From the NCBI RefSeq assembly GCF_002585305.1, contig NZ_NUNF01000061.1, positions 1-16,270 of the forward strand: 16,270 nucleotides of DNA. The letters run 5' to 3'. Source of the stretch: Bacillus sp. AFS037270. Its GTDB lineage: Bacteria; Bacillota; Bacilli; Bacillales_B; DSM-18226. Under the pieces are notes generated by a model. That model saw only the letters and a list, made by a program, of their open reading frames with translations. It searched no databases and was not told the DNA's origin. Below are positions 8,111-14,539 of this stretch, in pieces. The translations under genes and the position numbers were made by a program. Each line of letters opens with the position of its first letter. Positions within the stretch are counted from its first letter, which is position 1.

Positions 8111-8140
8111 AAAACATCCAGGTAACAACCTGGATGTTTT
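8111..8140 (-). promoter_or_regulatory. Strong intergenic hairpin between binding-protein and permease genes
   Basis: This is a perfect 13-bp inverted repeat, AAAACATCCAGGT (8111-8123) and ACCTGGATGTTTT (8128-8140), with a 4-base loop. It lies just after the binding-protein stop and just before the permease ribosome binding site. No long T run follows, so it may be a leaky terminator or an mRNA-stabilising stem. Either would give more binding protein than permease, as in the malE-malF and similar intervals. Confidence 0.7.
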
Positions 8141-8152
8141 GTTAGTAAGAGA

Positions 8153-9490
8153 TTATTTTTGTATGGCCTTAAAGGCATCGTCTACAGCTTTCATTGCTTT
8201 TTCAGGAGATTGTTTTCCAGTTGCTACATTCTGAAGTGCATCTGCTAACGCAGTTTGTAGTTCTGGATACAAGAATTCCCTTTTTCCAACAGCATTTTCA
8301 ACGTCTGTTAACATCTGTTTAATGGCCGTCTTTTGTGCATCGGTAACGGTGTTGCTATCATCGAGATTAATTCCTTTTACGGCAGGGATATTTAATTTGC
8401 TGGCTAGAATTTTTTGTGCTTCTTCAGAATCAAGCCATTTGATAAATTCCCATGATGCATCTTTTACACTGCTTGATTTATTAATGGCAAAGGAAACATC
8501 CGGTCCGCCGAATAATTGTGGCTTGGATGGGCTGTCTACTCCTGGAAACGGCGCAGGTAAAAATTCATAGGTTTTCGATACGCCAAGTGTTTTATTCGTT
8601 GTTTCCAGTGAGGTCTTTGACATATCAGCCCCATTCCAAGTTCCCAGTGTAATCATGGCTGCCTCCCCTTTATGGAAAAGATCATCGCTATCAGGATATT
8701 GAGAAATTCCAAGAGCCCCTTTTTGCATAATTCCATCATCAAATAATTGCTTCCAGTTAGACATTGCTTTTACTAGATCCGGATCTGTCCAAGAAGTTTT
8801 CCCAGCCTCAGCATCATAGATTTTTCCTGGTGCGATCGCATTTGCCAATGCAATATACGTATCAAAATTGATCCATGCATCCTTTGCCCCTTGAATAAAC
8901 GGGGTAACCCCCTTACTTTGCAGAGTCTTAGAAACTTCTTTCCATTCTTGAATCGTGGTCGGCGGTTTTAATCCATATTTCTGTAAGATGGTATTGTTAT
9001 ACCAAATATAACCTGCAGCTGATACGAAGAATGGTAAAGCAGGAGTCTTCGAGTCTTCTTGAATTTGTTTTAAGCCTAACTCATAAAACCTATTCTCCCA
9101 ATCATTCCCCCATGCTTTTTCTGCATTGGGTGTTAAATCATCCATGAAGGAACTAAATTCTTTTTGCATAACACCTGCTTGTACACCAAAAACGTCAGGC
9201 CCTTCCCCAGCAGGTAATGATAGTTTTAAAGCGTTTACATAATCGTTGTATTGATAGCTTTTCACTTCCACATGAATCTTGGGGTGAGATTTTTCAAAAG
9301 CCGTAACATATTCTTTCACATCCTCCTTACCCGGATTCCAAGTCCACCATACGACTGTCTTCTTGCCTGATGATGATTCGGAATCTTTGGCGGTTGTCGA
9401 ACTTGAAGAGGAACAACCAGCTAATAACATAGAGGATAGTAAAGAACTAGTAGCAATGATTCTCCAAAATTTTCTTGCTTTCATTTCCAT
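8153..9490 (-). CDS. Extracellular solute-binding protein (family 1), lipoprotein of a sugar ABC importer
   Basis: The protein has 445 residues from the chosen start. The N-terminus has basic residues, a hydrophobic stretch and the lipobox LLAGC with Cys26, followed by a Ser-rich spacer. This fits a lipoprotein on the outer face of the membrane. The rest matches SBP family 1 (MalE/UgpB-like), including VVWWTWNPGKEDVKEYVTAF near the mature N-terminus. It should bind a sugar or glycoside and deliver it to the two permeases. The start is ATG 9490, close behind AGGGGG (complement of 9495-9500). ATG 9484 is also possible; ATG 9508 lies upstream of the site. It is the first gene of the minus-strand operon, divergent from the AraC regulator. 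A cre-like site lies in the coding region at 9226-9239. Confidence 0.93.
   Translation of the reverse strand: MEMKARKFWRIIATSSLLSSMLLAGCSSSSSTTAKDSESSSGKKTVVWWTWNPGKEDVKEYVTAFEKSHPKIHVEVKSYQYNDYVNALKLSLPAGEGPDVFGVQAGVMQKEFSSFMDDLTPNAEKAWGNDWENRFYELGLKQIQEDSKTPALPFFVSAAGYIWYNNTILQKYGLKPPTTIQEWKEVSKTLQSKGVTPFIQGAKDAWINFDTYIALANAIAPGKIYDAEAGKTSWTDPDLVKAMSNWKQLFDDGIMQKGALGISQYPDSDDLFHKGEAAMITLGTWNGADMSKTSLETTNKTLGVSKTYEFLPAPFPGVDSPSKPQLFGGPDVSFAINKSSSVKDASWEFIKWLDSEEAQKILASKLNIPAVKGINLDDSNTVTDAQKTAIKQMLTDVENAVGKREFLYPELQTALADALQNVATGKQSPEKAMKAVDDAFKAIQK
9226..9239 (-). promoter_or_regulatory. cre-like site (CcpA) inside the binding-protein gene
   Basis: The minus strand reads TGTAAACGCTTTAA, one mismatch from the Bacillus cre consensus TGWAANCGNTNWCA. 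It lies about 250 bases into the first gene of the operon, where roadblock-type cre sites are known in Bacillus sugar operons. A chance match in coding DNA cannot be excluded. Confidence 0.35.
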
Positions 9491-9533
9491 TAAACCCCCT
9501 GTAAACATATTATTAACAAAATACTTTTCTCTA

Positions 9534-9561
9534 GATAATTTATTGAATATATTAAATTATC
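9534..9561 (-). promoter_or_regulatory. A/T inverted repeat in the leader of the binding-protein transcript
   Basis: GATAATTTA (9534-9542) and TAAATTATC (9553-9561) form a perfect 9-bp inverted repeat around a 10-base spacer. It lies between the predicted -10 element and the binding-protein ribosome binding site. It could be an mRNA stem or a dyad operator. The A/T-only arms make it weak as RNA. Confidence 0.35.
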
Positions 9562-9582
9562 TGTAATTTATTTGTTAAAGCT

Positions 9583-9641
9583 ATTATAATTTGTTAAAAT
9601 TGCTATAAACAGGAGTATTCATCAGTAAAACAGGAGTTTTC
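9583..9641 (-). promoter_or_regulatory. AraC-dependent-type promoter with 21-bp-spaced direct repeats
   Basis: Two copies of AAACAGGAGTNTTC lie at 9607-9620 and 9628-9641, identical except for one base and exactly 21 bp apart, about two helical turns. Read toward the binding-protein gene, a perfect TATAAT (complement of 9583-9588) lies 17 bases from a poor -35, TGTTTA (complement of 9606-9611). The nearer repeat overlaps this -35. Tandem half-sites overlapping a weak -35 are the hallmark of class II activation by AraC-family proteins, and an AraC gene starts at 9672. TATAAT also reads on the plus strand at 9585-9590, so divergent -10 elements overlap here. Confidence 0.65.
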
Positions 9642-9671
9642 CGGACAGTTAAAAAGTTAGGGGGATTATAT

Positions 9672-10514
9672 ATGAGACCACAATTTCAATATCGTCGATA
9701 TCAATATATACAACCAAACGAACAATTTTTTATGAATATTAGCTCAAACAAAGATGCTTTTGTCCCTCATACTCATGACTTTTTCGAACTCATTTATATT
9801 GTTTCAGGAAAAGGAATGCATATGATTAATGATAAATCTTTTTTAGCTAATGCCGGAGATGTCTTTCTAATTAGAATTGGAGACACACATGCCTTCCATC
9901 CTTTAACAAGTGAGAAAACTCCCTTTAAATGGATTAATTGCTTATTTGTTTCCGATTTCATTAATTTTGAAGTTCCCTTACTTTCAGAAACGAAATATTT
10001 TGGAACAGATGGATTTGAGATTGATTATTTGTTCAAAATCATGATAAAAGAATATGAGGAAAAAAAATCAGGTTATTTACAAAAAATAAAAGGATATCTT
10101 TTAGCCTTATTAACAGAGCTGTCCCGTATGGATTCCGTTCCTATTAATGACAACGCTTACAAAAGTTTAAGTAAACAGAATATGATCAAAGAGGCAGTCA
10201 ACTTTATTAAAGAAAATTATCGGTATACCATACGAATGGAAGAAATGGCTTCACACCTAAAGATTAGTTCAAGCTACTTAAGCAAGCTTTTTCGAGAGTG
10301 TTTAAATGCAAGTGTTCTTCAATATATTACTCAGTTTCGACTGGAGAAAAGTTGTAATCTTCTAGAAACGACTAATTGGACGATCCACCAGATTGCGCTT
10401 GAATCTGGTTTTAATGATGAAAAACTATTTCGAACCTATTTTCGCCGTCAATTTGATTTGACCCCTGGAGAATATCGAAAAAAATATCAGCTCATCAATT
10501 TAAAAGAACAATGA
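9672..10514 (+). CDS. AraC-family transcriptional regulator
   Basis: The protein has 280 residues. The N-terminal half is a cupin-type sensor domain, with VPHTHDFFELIYIVSGKG (about 31-48) and AGDVFLIRIGDTHAFHP. The C-terminal ~100 residues carry two helix-turn-helix motifs of the AraC/XylS type: MEEMASHLKISSSYLSKLF, and WTIHQIALESGFNDEKLFRTYFRRQF followed by TPGEYRKKY. The start ATG has AGGGGG seven bases upstream. It is divergent from the binding-protein operon and followed by the second ADP-ribosylglycohydrolase gene. It probably senses the imported substrate or a breakdown product and activates both units through the direct repeats at 9607-9641. The ligand is not readable from the sequence. 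Confidence 0.93.
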   Translation: MRPQFQYRRYQYIQPNEQFFMNISSNKDAFVPHTHDFFELIYIVSGKGMHMINDKSFLANAGDVFLIRIGDTHAFHPLTSEKTPFKWINCLFVSDFINFEVPLLSETKYFGTDGFEIDYLFKIMIKEYEEKKSGYLQKIKGYLLALLTELSRMDSVPINDNAYKSLSKQNMIKEAVNFIKENYRYTIRMEEMASHLKISSSYLSKLFRECLNASVLQYITQFRLEKSCNLLETTNWTIHQIALESGFNDEKLFRTYFRRQFDLTPGEYRKKYQLINLKEQ

Positions 10515-10515
10515 T

Positions 10516-10575
10516 CAATTTACCCGTAACTGTATCAAATATACCCCCTATTTTGATAAAACAAAATTTTATAAT
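10516..10575 (+). promoter_or_regulatory. Promoter before the second hydrolase gene with 21-bp-spaced repeats
   Basis: A perfect TATAAT lies at 10570-10575 and no good -35 is found. Upstream, AATNTACCC occurs at 10517-10525 and 10538-10546, exactly 21 bp apart. The nearer copy sits at the same distance from the -10, within 1 bp, as the AraC-type half-site of the divergent promoter. Base identity with AAACAGGAGT (as its complement) is low, so shared control by the same AraC protein is inferred from geometry. Confidence 0.45.
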
Positions 10576-10614
10576 GAAGGTGTAAATAATATCACTTTTC
10601 AAGGGGGATTAAGT

Positions 10615-12537
10615 TTGAAAGTAAAATCTATTCATTTTTCAGATTATCTGGACAAAGTTCATGGCGGTTGGATAGGTAAATGTGTTGGTGGCAATATTGG
10701 TGCGGAAGTAGAAAATAACAAGTATTTGATGGATTTAAATGAATCGGAGATTTTTCCTGAAGAAATTCCTCCTAATGATGATTTGGATCTTCAGTTACTT
10801 TGGCTCCAAGTGTTAGAAGAAAAGGGTGTTCACTTAACTAGTAAAGATCTTGCAGAAGCATGGGAGAAACACTGTTGGTACCCTTTCAATGAGTACGGTT
10901 ACTTTTTGCACAACTTTGAGAGAAAAATCGCGCCGCCTGTATCAGGCTGGTTTAATAATCAATACTTTAGTCAATCCATGGGATCTCCTATTCGTTCTGA
11001 AATTTGGGGGATGATTTCGATTGGAAATCCATCTTTAGCGATGCAGTATGCCTATAAAGATGCAACATTAGACCATGACACTGAATCAGTGTGGGCCGAA
11101 CAAATGTTAGCTGCGATTGAGTCTCAAGCTTTCTTTGAATCAGATATCGATACCTTGCTAGACTTTGGTTTAGAACAGATTCCCGAAACTAGCAAACTAA
11201 GAAAATGTATTCTTTTCATCCGTGATCAATATCAAAACGGAATGGAATGGCAACAAGCTAGAAAGAATATGTTGGAGAATTTCGGACATCCTGATGCTTC
11301 AAAAGCAGTGCAAAATTTAGGTATTACCATTCTTTCATTACTATACGGTGAAAAGGATTTTGGGAAAACGCAATTAATTGCGTTAAATTGCGGTTATGAT
11401 ACGGATTGTACTTGTGCAACTGCCGGTGCGATTTTGGGCATCATTGGAGGAGCTTCTTCTTTACCTGAAGATTGGAAGCAGCAAGCGAAAGATACTTTTG
11501 CCTGTGGGATTGATGTGACCCGCCCAAGCAATCGAATCTCCGATTTGGCAATGGATACTTGTCGTGCAGGCGTTGCGGTAGCTCAATCCATTAATTCAAA
11601 TGTAATAATTGAAGGAATCCCTAATGATTTAGAATGGGAGAAAATACCGTCAGTACAAATGGCTCAAGTCAAAATTTCAATAGATTATAAAGGGAAACCA
11701 GCCCTTCATCCTGATCAACCCAAAGAAATTCAATTAATCATTGAAAATTTGACCGAAACAGAAAAAATCGGTGAATTAGTTATCGTAGGTTCTGATGATT
11801 ATTCCATAAGCCCTGCTTCCGTTACAATTCGATTGCCTGAAAAAGGGGCAATTAAACAACCAGTATATATTCAAGCAAAAGCAAATACTTCTACTTTCTC
11901 TAGTGCAGCCATTTTGAATGTCATGGTAAAGGAAAATGCGCAAATAGTGGCAGAAGACCAAATCGGTTTGGCAACAGGGGTACCCTATTATCTTATAGGT
12001 CCATATTGGGATCTCTATGATACGACTAGTGAAAATGAGTCCTACTATCACCCCGTTCATAAACGAAAAGCTAGACCACGTGGTGCAGAAAACTTTAACA
12101 ACTATGTAAGCCTTGATCGAGAGTATATTGCAGAAGGGTCTTTTGAGATTTTACCGGAAGGCCGTGAAGTCTATGCAGCAGAGCATAAGCTTCCTTTAAA
12201 TGAGTGGATTGGTAAAGAGGGACCTGTATCCGTCTATCTTGTCCAGGATATTGTATCCCCTGATGACCGGGAAGTCAGATTGATGGTTGGAAATAATGAT
12301 GCCTTTAAAATCTGGGTAAACAATCAAGCCGTTGCCGAATCGAATAAGACATGGTTCTGGATGCCATACAACCATGATATTACCGTTACACTCCGAAAAG
12401 GCAAAAATCGGATTGTGACAAAATTAATCCGGACAGGAAAAGACTTTGAGTTTAGCTTGGGATTTGCCAAACCGAAGACCCATGTTCGATGGATCAATGA
12501 TTTAACGTTTGAAAAAATCAAGGACGTTGACTCATGA
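10615..12537 (+). CDS. ADP-ribosylglycohydrolase-fold enzyme, paralog 2, with C-terminal beta-domain
   Basis: The protein has 640 residues. Residues 1-300 match the ADP-ribosylglycohydrolase fold and align with paralog 1: HGGWIGKCVGGNIGAEVE (16-33), NDDLDLQ (54-60), SPIRSEIWGMISIGNP, and NCGYDTDCTCATAGAILG (258-275) with the paired aspartates. It lacks the ~20-residue loop that paralog 1 has before NIGITILGWLYGE. Residues ~330-460 look beta-rich (Ig-like). Residues 520-630, with VYLVQDIVSPDDREVRLMVG, WFWMPYNHDITVTL and KGKNRIVTKLIRTG, resemble carbohydrate-binding jelly-roll modules. There is no signal peptide. TTG 10615 is preceded by AAGGGGGA about seven bases upstream. The ATGA overlap with the next gene indicates translational coupling. 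The substrate is unknown. Hydrolysis of an imported glycoside is inferred from context. Confidence 0.85.
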   Translation: MKVKSIHFSDYLDKVHGGWIGKCVGGNIGAEVENNKYLMDLNESEIFPEEIPPNDDLDLQLLWLQVLEEKGVHLTSKDLAEAWEKHCWYPFNEYGYFLHNFERKIAPPVSGWFNNQYFSQSMGSPIRSEIWGMISIGNPSLAMQYAYKDATLDHDTESVWAEQMLAAIESQAFFESDIDTLLDFGLEQIPETSKLRKCILFIRDQYQNGMEWQQARKNMLENFGHPDASKAVQNLGITILSLLYGEKDFGKTQLIALNCGYDTDCTCATAGAILGIIGGASSLPEDWKQQAKDTFACGIDVTRPSNRISDLAMDTCRAGVAVAQSINSNVIIEGIPNDLEWEKIPSVQMAQVKISIDYKGKPALHPDQPKEIQLIIENLTETEKIGELVIVGSDDYSISPASVTIRLPEKGAIKQPVYIQAKANTSTFSSAAILNVMVKENAQIVAEDQIGLATGVPYYLIGPYWDLYDTTSENESYYHPVHKRKARPRGAENFNNYVSLDREYIAEGSFEILPEGREVYAAEHKLPLNEWIGKEGPVSVYLVQDIVSPDDREVRLMVGNNDAFKIWVNNQAVAESNKTWFWMPYNHDITVTLRKGKNRIVTKLIRTGKDFEFSLGFAKPKTHVRWINDLTFEKIKDVDS

Positions 12538-13370
12538 GAATACTAGATTCCCATCAGCATTACTGGGATATCTCAAGAAAAGATTACGGTTGGTTGACCC
12601 CTGAGACTGGAAGGCTCTATACAAACTATTTGCCAGAACACCTTAAACCATTAAGAGAAAAGTTTAATATTCAATGTACCATCGTAGTCCAAGCAGCCCC
12701 AAGTTTAGAGGAAACCAACTTCCTCCTTGAGCTTGCTGAAAAAGAAAAGTCCATTGCTGGTGTTGTAGGTTGGCTAGACCTTGAATCCGATGAATTCCTT
12801 GATTGTTTCCAATTCTACCGAAAACACACAAAATTTATTGGGATTCGCCCAATGATACAGGATCTTCCCTCAGACTGGCTTCTGAAGGAAAAAGTCATGG
12901 AGCATTTAAGAATCGTAGCGGAAGAGGAGTTCCCTATTGACTTGCAGGCGAACCCGCGGCATTTACCATCCATTCTTTACCTTCTAGAACAACTCCCTTC
13001 CTTACGGGGGGTCATTGATCATATCGCTAAACCTCCAATGAAAAAAGGGTTATGGGAACCATGGAAGGGTTTAATGGAGAGAATCGCATCATACCCTAAT
13101 ATAATGTGTAAGATATCCGGTTTAGTCCCTGAAAGAACAGATGCACCCTGGTCAAGAGATACTATAAAGCCTTATGTAGATCACATCATTTCCATATTTG
13201 GCACGGAAAGGATTATGTTTGGAAGCGATTGGCCAGTGTGTCTCTATTCCGCATCATTTGAAGAAGTATTTCAGCTATTCCACTCCTTTTTAAAAGCAAG
13301 TTGGAGTAAGAAAGCAAGAGAAAATGTTTTTTTTCATAATGCTGCTCGATTTTATAAATTAAGTATTTAA
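12534..13370 (+). CDS. Amidohydrolase-2 family lactonase (COG3618, fuconolactonase-like)
   Basis: The 278-residue TIM-barrel metal hydrolase carries all family hallmarks: DSHQHYWD (5-12) with the HxH metal ligands, QAAPSLEE (53-60), IDHIAKPP (161-168), KISGLV (193-198) and MFGSDWPVC (228-236) with the catalytic/metal aspartate. Relatives include L-fucono-1,5-lactonase, L-rhamnono-lactonase and 4-sulfomuconolactone hydrolase. Its ATG overlaps the TGA of the preceding hydrolase gene (ATGA at 12534-12537). A sugar lactonase implies that the sugar released by the glycohydrolases is oxidised to a lactone, yet no sugar dehydrogenase is encoded in this window. That enzyme must lie elsewhere, or the substrate is a different cyclic ester. 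The exact substrate is unknown. Confidence 0.85.
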   Translation: MRILDSHQHYWDISRKDYGWLTPETGRLYTNYLPEHLKPLREKFNIQCTIVVQAAPSLEETNFLLELAEKEKSIAGVVGWLDLESDEFLDCFQFYRKHTKFIGIRPMIQDLPSDWLLKEKVMEHLRIVAEEEFPIDLQANPRHLPSILYLLEQLPSLRGVIDHIAKPPMKKGLWEPWKGLMERIASYPNIMCKISGLVPERTDAPWSRDTIKPYVDHIISIFGTERIMFGSDWPVCLYSASFEEVFQLFHSFLKASWSKKARENVFFHNAARFYKLSI

Positions 13371-13410
13371 TCTACTTAAAAGTCCACGAACTATTTTAAT
13401 AATAGCGGAT

Positions 13411-13449
13411 TTATAAGAATATAAAGTGCCTTCTGTCCTTGGCTTTCAT
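13411..13449 (-). other. 12-codon mini-ORF with a strong ribosome binding site inside a palindrome
   Basis: On the minus strand, AGGAGG is followed after a short spacer by ATG (13449-13447) and the peptide MKAKDRRHFIFL, then TAA. The mini-ORF covers the right-hand part of the loop and the left arm of the inverted repeat 13423-13485. It could be a leader peptide, the remnant of a gene start (for example of an insertion sequence), or chance. Confidence 0.25.
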
Positions 13450-13490
13450 GGTGTTCCTCCTAAGATCAAGACTGGAAGGCACTTTCTTTT
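13423..13490 (+). terminator. Long-loop inverted repeat, likely terminator of the plus-strand unit
   Basis: AAAGTGCCTTC (13423-13433) and GAAGGCACTTT (13475-13485) are perfect 11-bp arms around a 41-base loop, followed by CTTTT. It lies about 50 bases after the lactonase stop. The long loop is unusual for a simple terminator, and the palindrome could instead be a small mobile-element remnant. Confidence 0.5.
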
Positions 13491-13623
13491 ATAGAGTACG
13501 AGATTTCCATCAACTTGGAAAACGAACGCATAATTACTGTTTGTCGAGTGAATGGACTGATCAATTATAATTTTCTTCACCAGGCTTCATTACGTCCCTT
13601 GAAGCAAAAGATCCGATTGAAAT

Positions 13624-13983
13624 CTAGTTAAAAACTACCGGTCTTATAAACTTGTAATCAGTCCTAAAGAAACTATAAATCTGATCAGATGATTTTGAAT
13701 GAAAAACGCTTGTTGTGGACTCGGGCTTTCCAATATTTAAGGATAGAGTTACTTGATCATCGTTTGGAAAATTAGGGTCATAGATATGAATGGACAGATT
13801 GTGTTCATTCAAGTCATACCCATAGGCAAGAACTTGATGATTTCTTCTTATCTCAAAAGGATTAAGAGATTTCACTCTGACTAAACCAAGTGATGAAGGC
13901 TTTCCGTTATCAAGAACATTTTTTATTCTCGGCCATTCCTTTTTCATCAATCTCCATGCCCTTCCGTTCGGTGCAACTCCTAT
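13624..13983 (-). pseudogene. 3' remnant of the cysteine-peptidase-like gene (second copy)
   Basis: The open part reads MMKKEWPRIKN..., with the homologous codons starting upstream at GVAPNGRAWRL (about 13980). It aligns with the last ~115 residues of the gene at 401-1090; over 106 residues I count 90 identities (about 85%). It keeps the candidate His (NHQVLAYGYDLNE) and Asp/Asn (IYDPN) but has lost the half with GLCGGM and its cysteine. It therefore cannot be catalytically active. The homology ends sharply at about 13983, where a metallophosphoesterase fragment begins. Only a TTG (13950) is available as an internal start. It lies in the same orientation as the left copy. Confidence 0.7.
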
Positions 13984-14228
13984 ATAGGAAGCTCCATTCC
14001 GCCTTCTGCATATTCTTCGCTACTCTTGCGCGCTTCAGGAGAAACAGAAATCTTTTCTAAATGCATATCTGAGATTTGTAAAATATTAAAAAGAGGTCCT
14101 TGCTTATGATTTGAATCTATATTAGATAAATTAAATTTATTTAAAGCAACTTTATGAGTATTTTTGTATGCCCTATAGAAAAGGAGCAAAACACCTAAAA
14201 ATACAAGAATAAAAAAGAATAATTTCAT
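13980..14228 (-). pseudogene. 5' remnant of a metallophosphoesterase gene
   Basis: ATG 14228 has a strong GGAGGAGG site upstream. The 82-residue product starts with a hydrophobic anchor (about residues 3-18). It then shows LFNILQISDMHLEKISVSPE (46-65), the first metal-binding motif (D-x-H) of calcineurin-like phosphoesterases of the YkuE/YpbG kind. Such enzymes usually have 270-300 residues with four further metal-binding motifs, all missing here. After SPE the sequence changes to ARKSSEEYAEGGMELPI, unlike the family, and stops at the junction with the cysteine-peptidase-like remnant. It is most simply a gene cut by a deletion or recombination. Confidence 0.6.
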
Positions 14229-14539
14229 TTAAATCTCCTCCTCCATCCAATTAAAAAGAAACCGAAAAGGGATATTTTATCAGGAATTAATGGAGAAAAA
14301 TGACGCCTTATATGAAATTTACTGAAAATCGTTAAAACGATTATTATTTACTCAAACTAGGTTAATTATTTTTCCAATTTTTACTCTATTTTATTGTCAT
14401 TTAAAAGGCATAAAAAAGCTGCTTCCTTCTTAATCTAAAATTGTTATTTCAAAAAAAAGGAAACCTTTAATTTAATAAAGTGCAGGTGCTTCGATTTACA
14501 ATTATCACCAAGAATATATCACTCATGGGGTCGACCTAA
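14229..14539. other. AT-rich intergenic stretch
   Basis: This separates two decayed, divergent genes. Apart from the phosphoesterase ribosome binding site near 14237-14244, the only structure I see is AAAGG-AAA-CCTTT (14456-14468). On the minus strand a T run follows it. It is a minimal terminator-like hairpin with no obvious gene to serve. Confidence 0.35.

Noticed and set aside
8097..8117. Longer N-terminus for the first permease (ATG 8117)
   Set aside because: The ATG is buried in the hairpin stem 8111-8140 and has no ribosome binding site, whereas ATG 8096 directly follows AAAGGAGG.
11776..12521. Minus-strand open frames inside the second hydrolase gene
   Set aside because: They are antisense to a continuous 640-residue protein with clear motifs and have no start signals.
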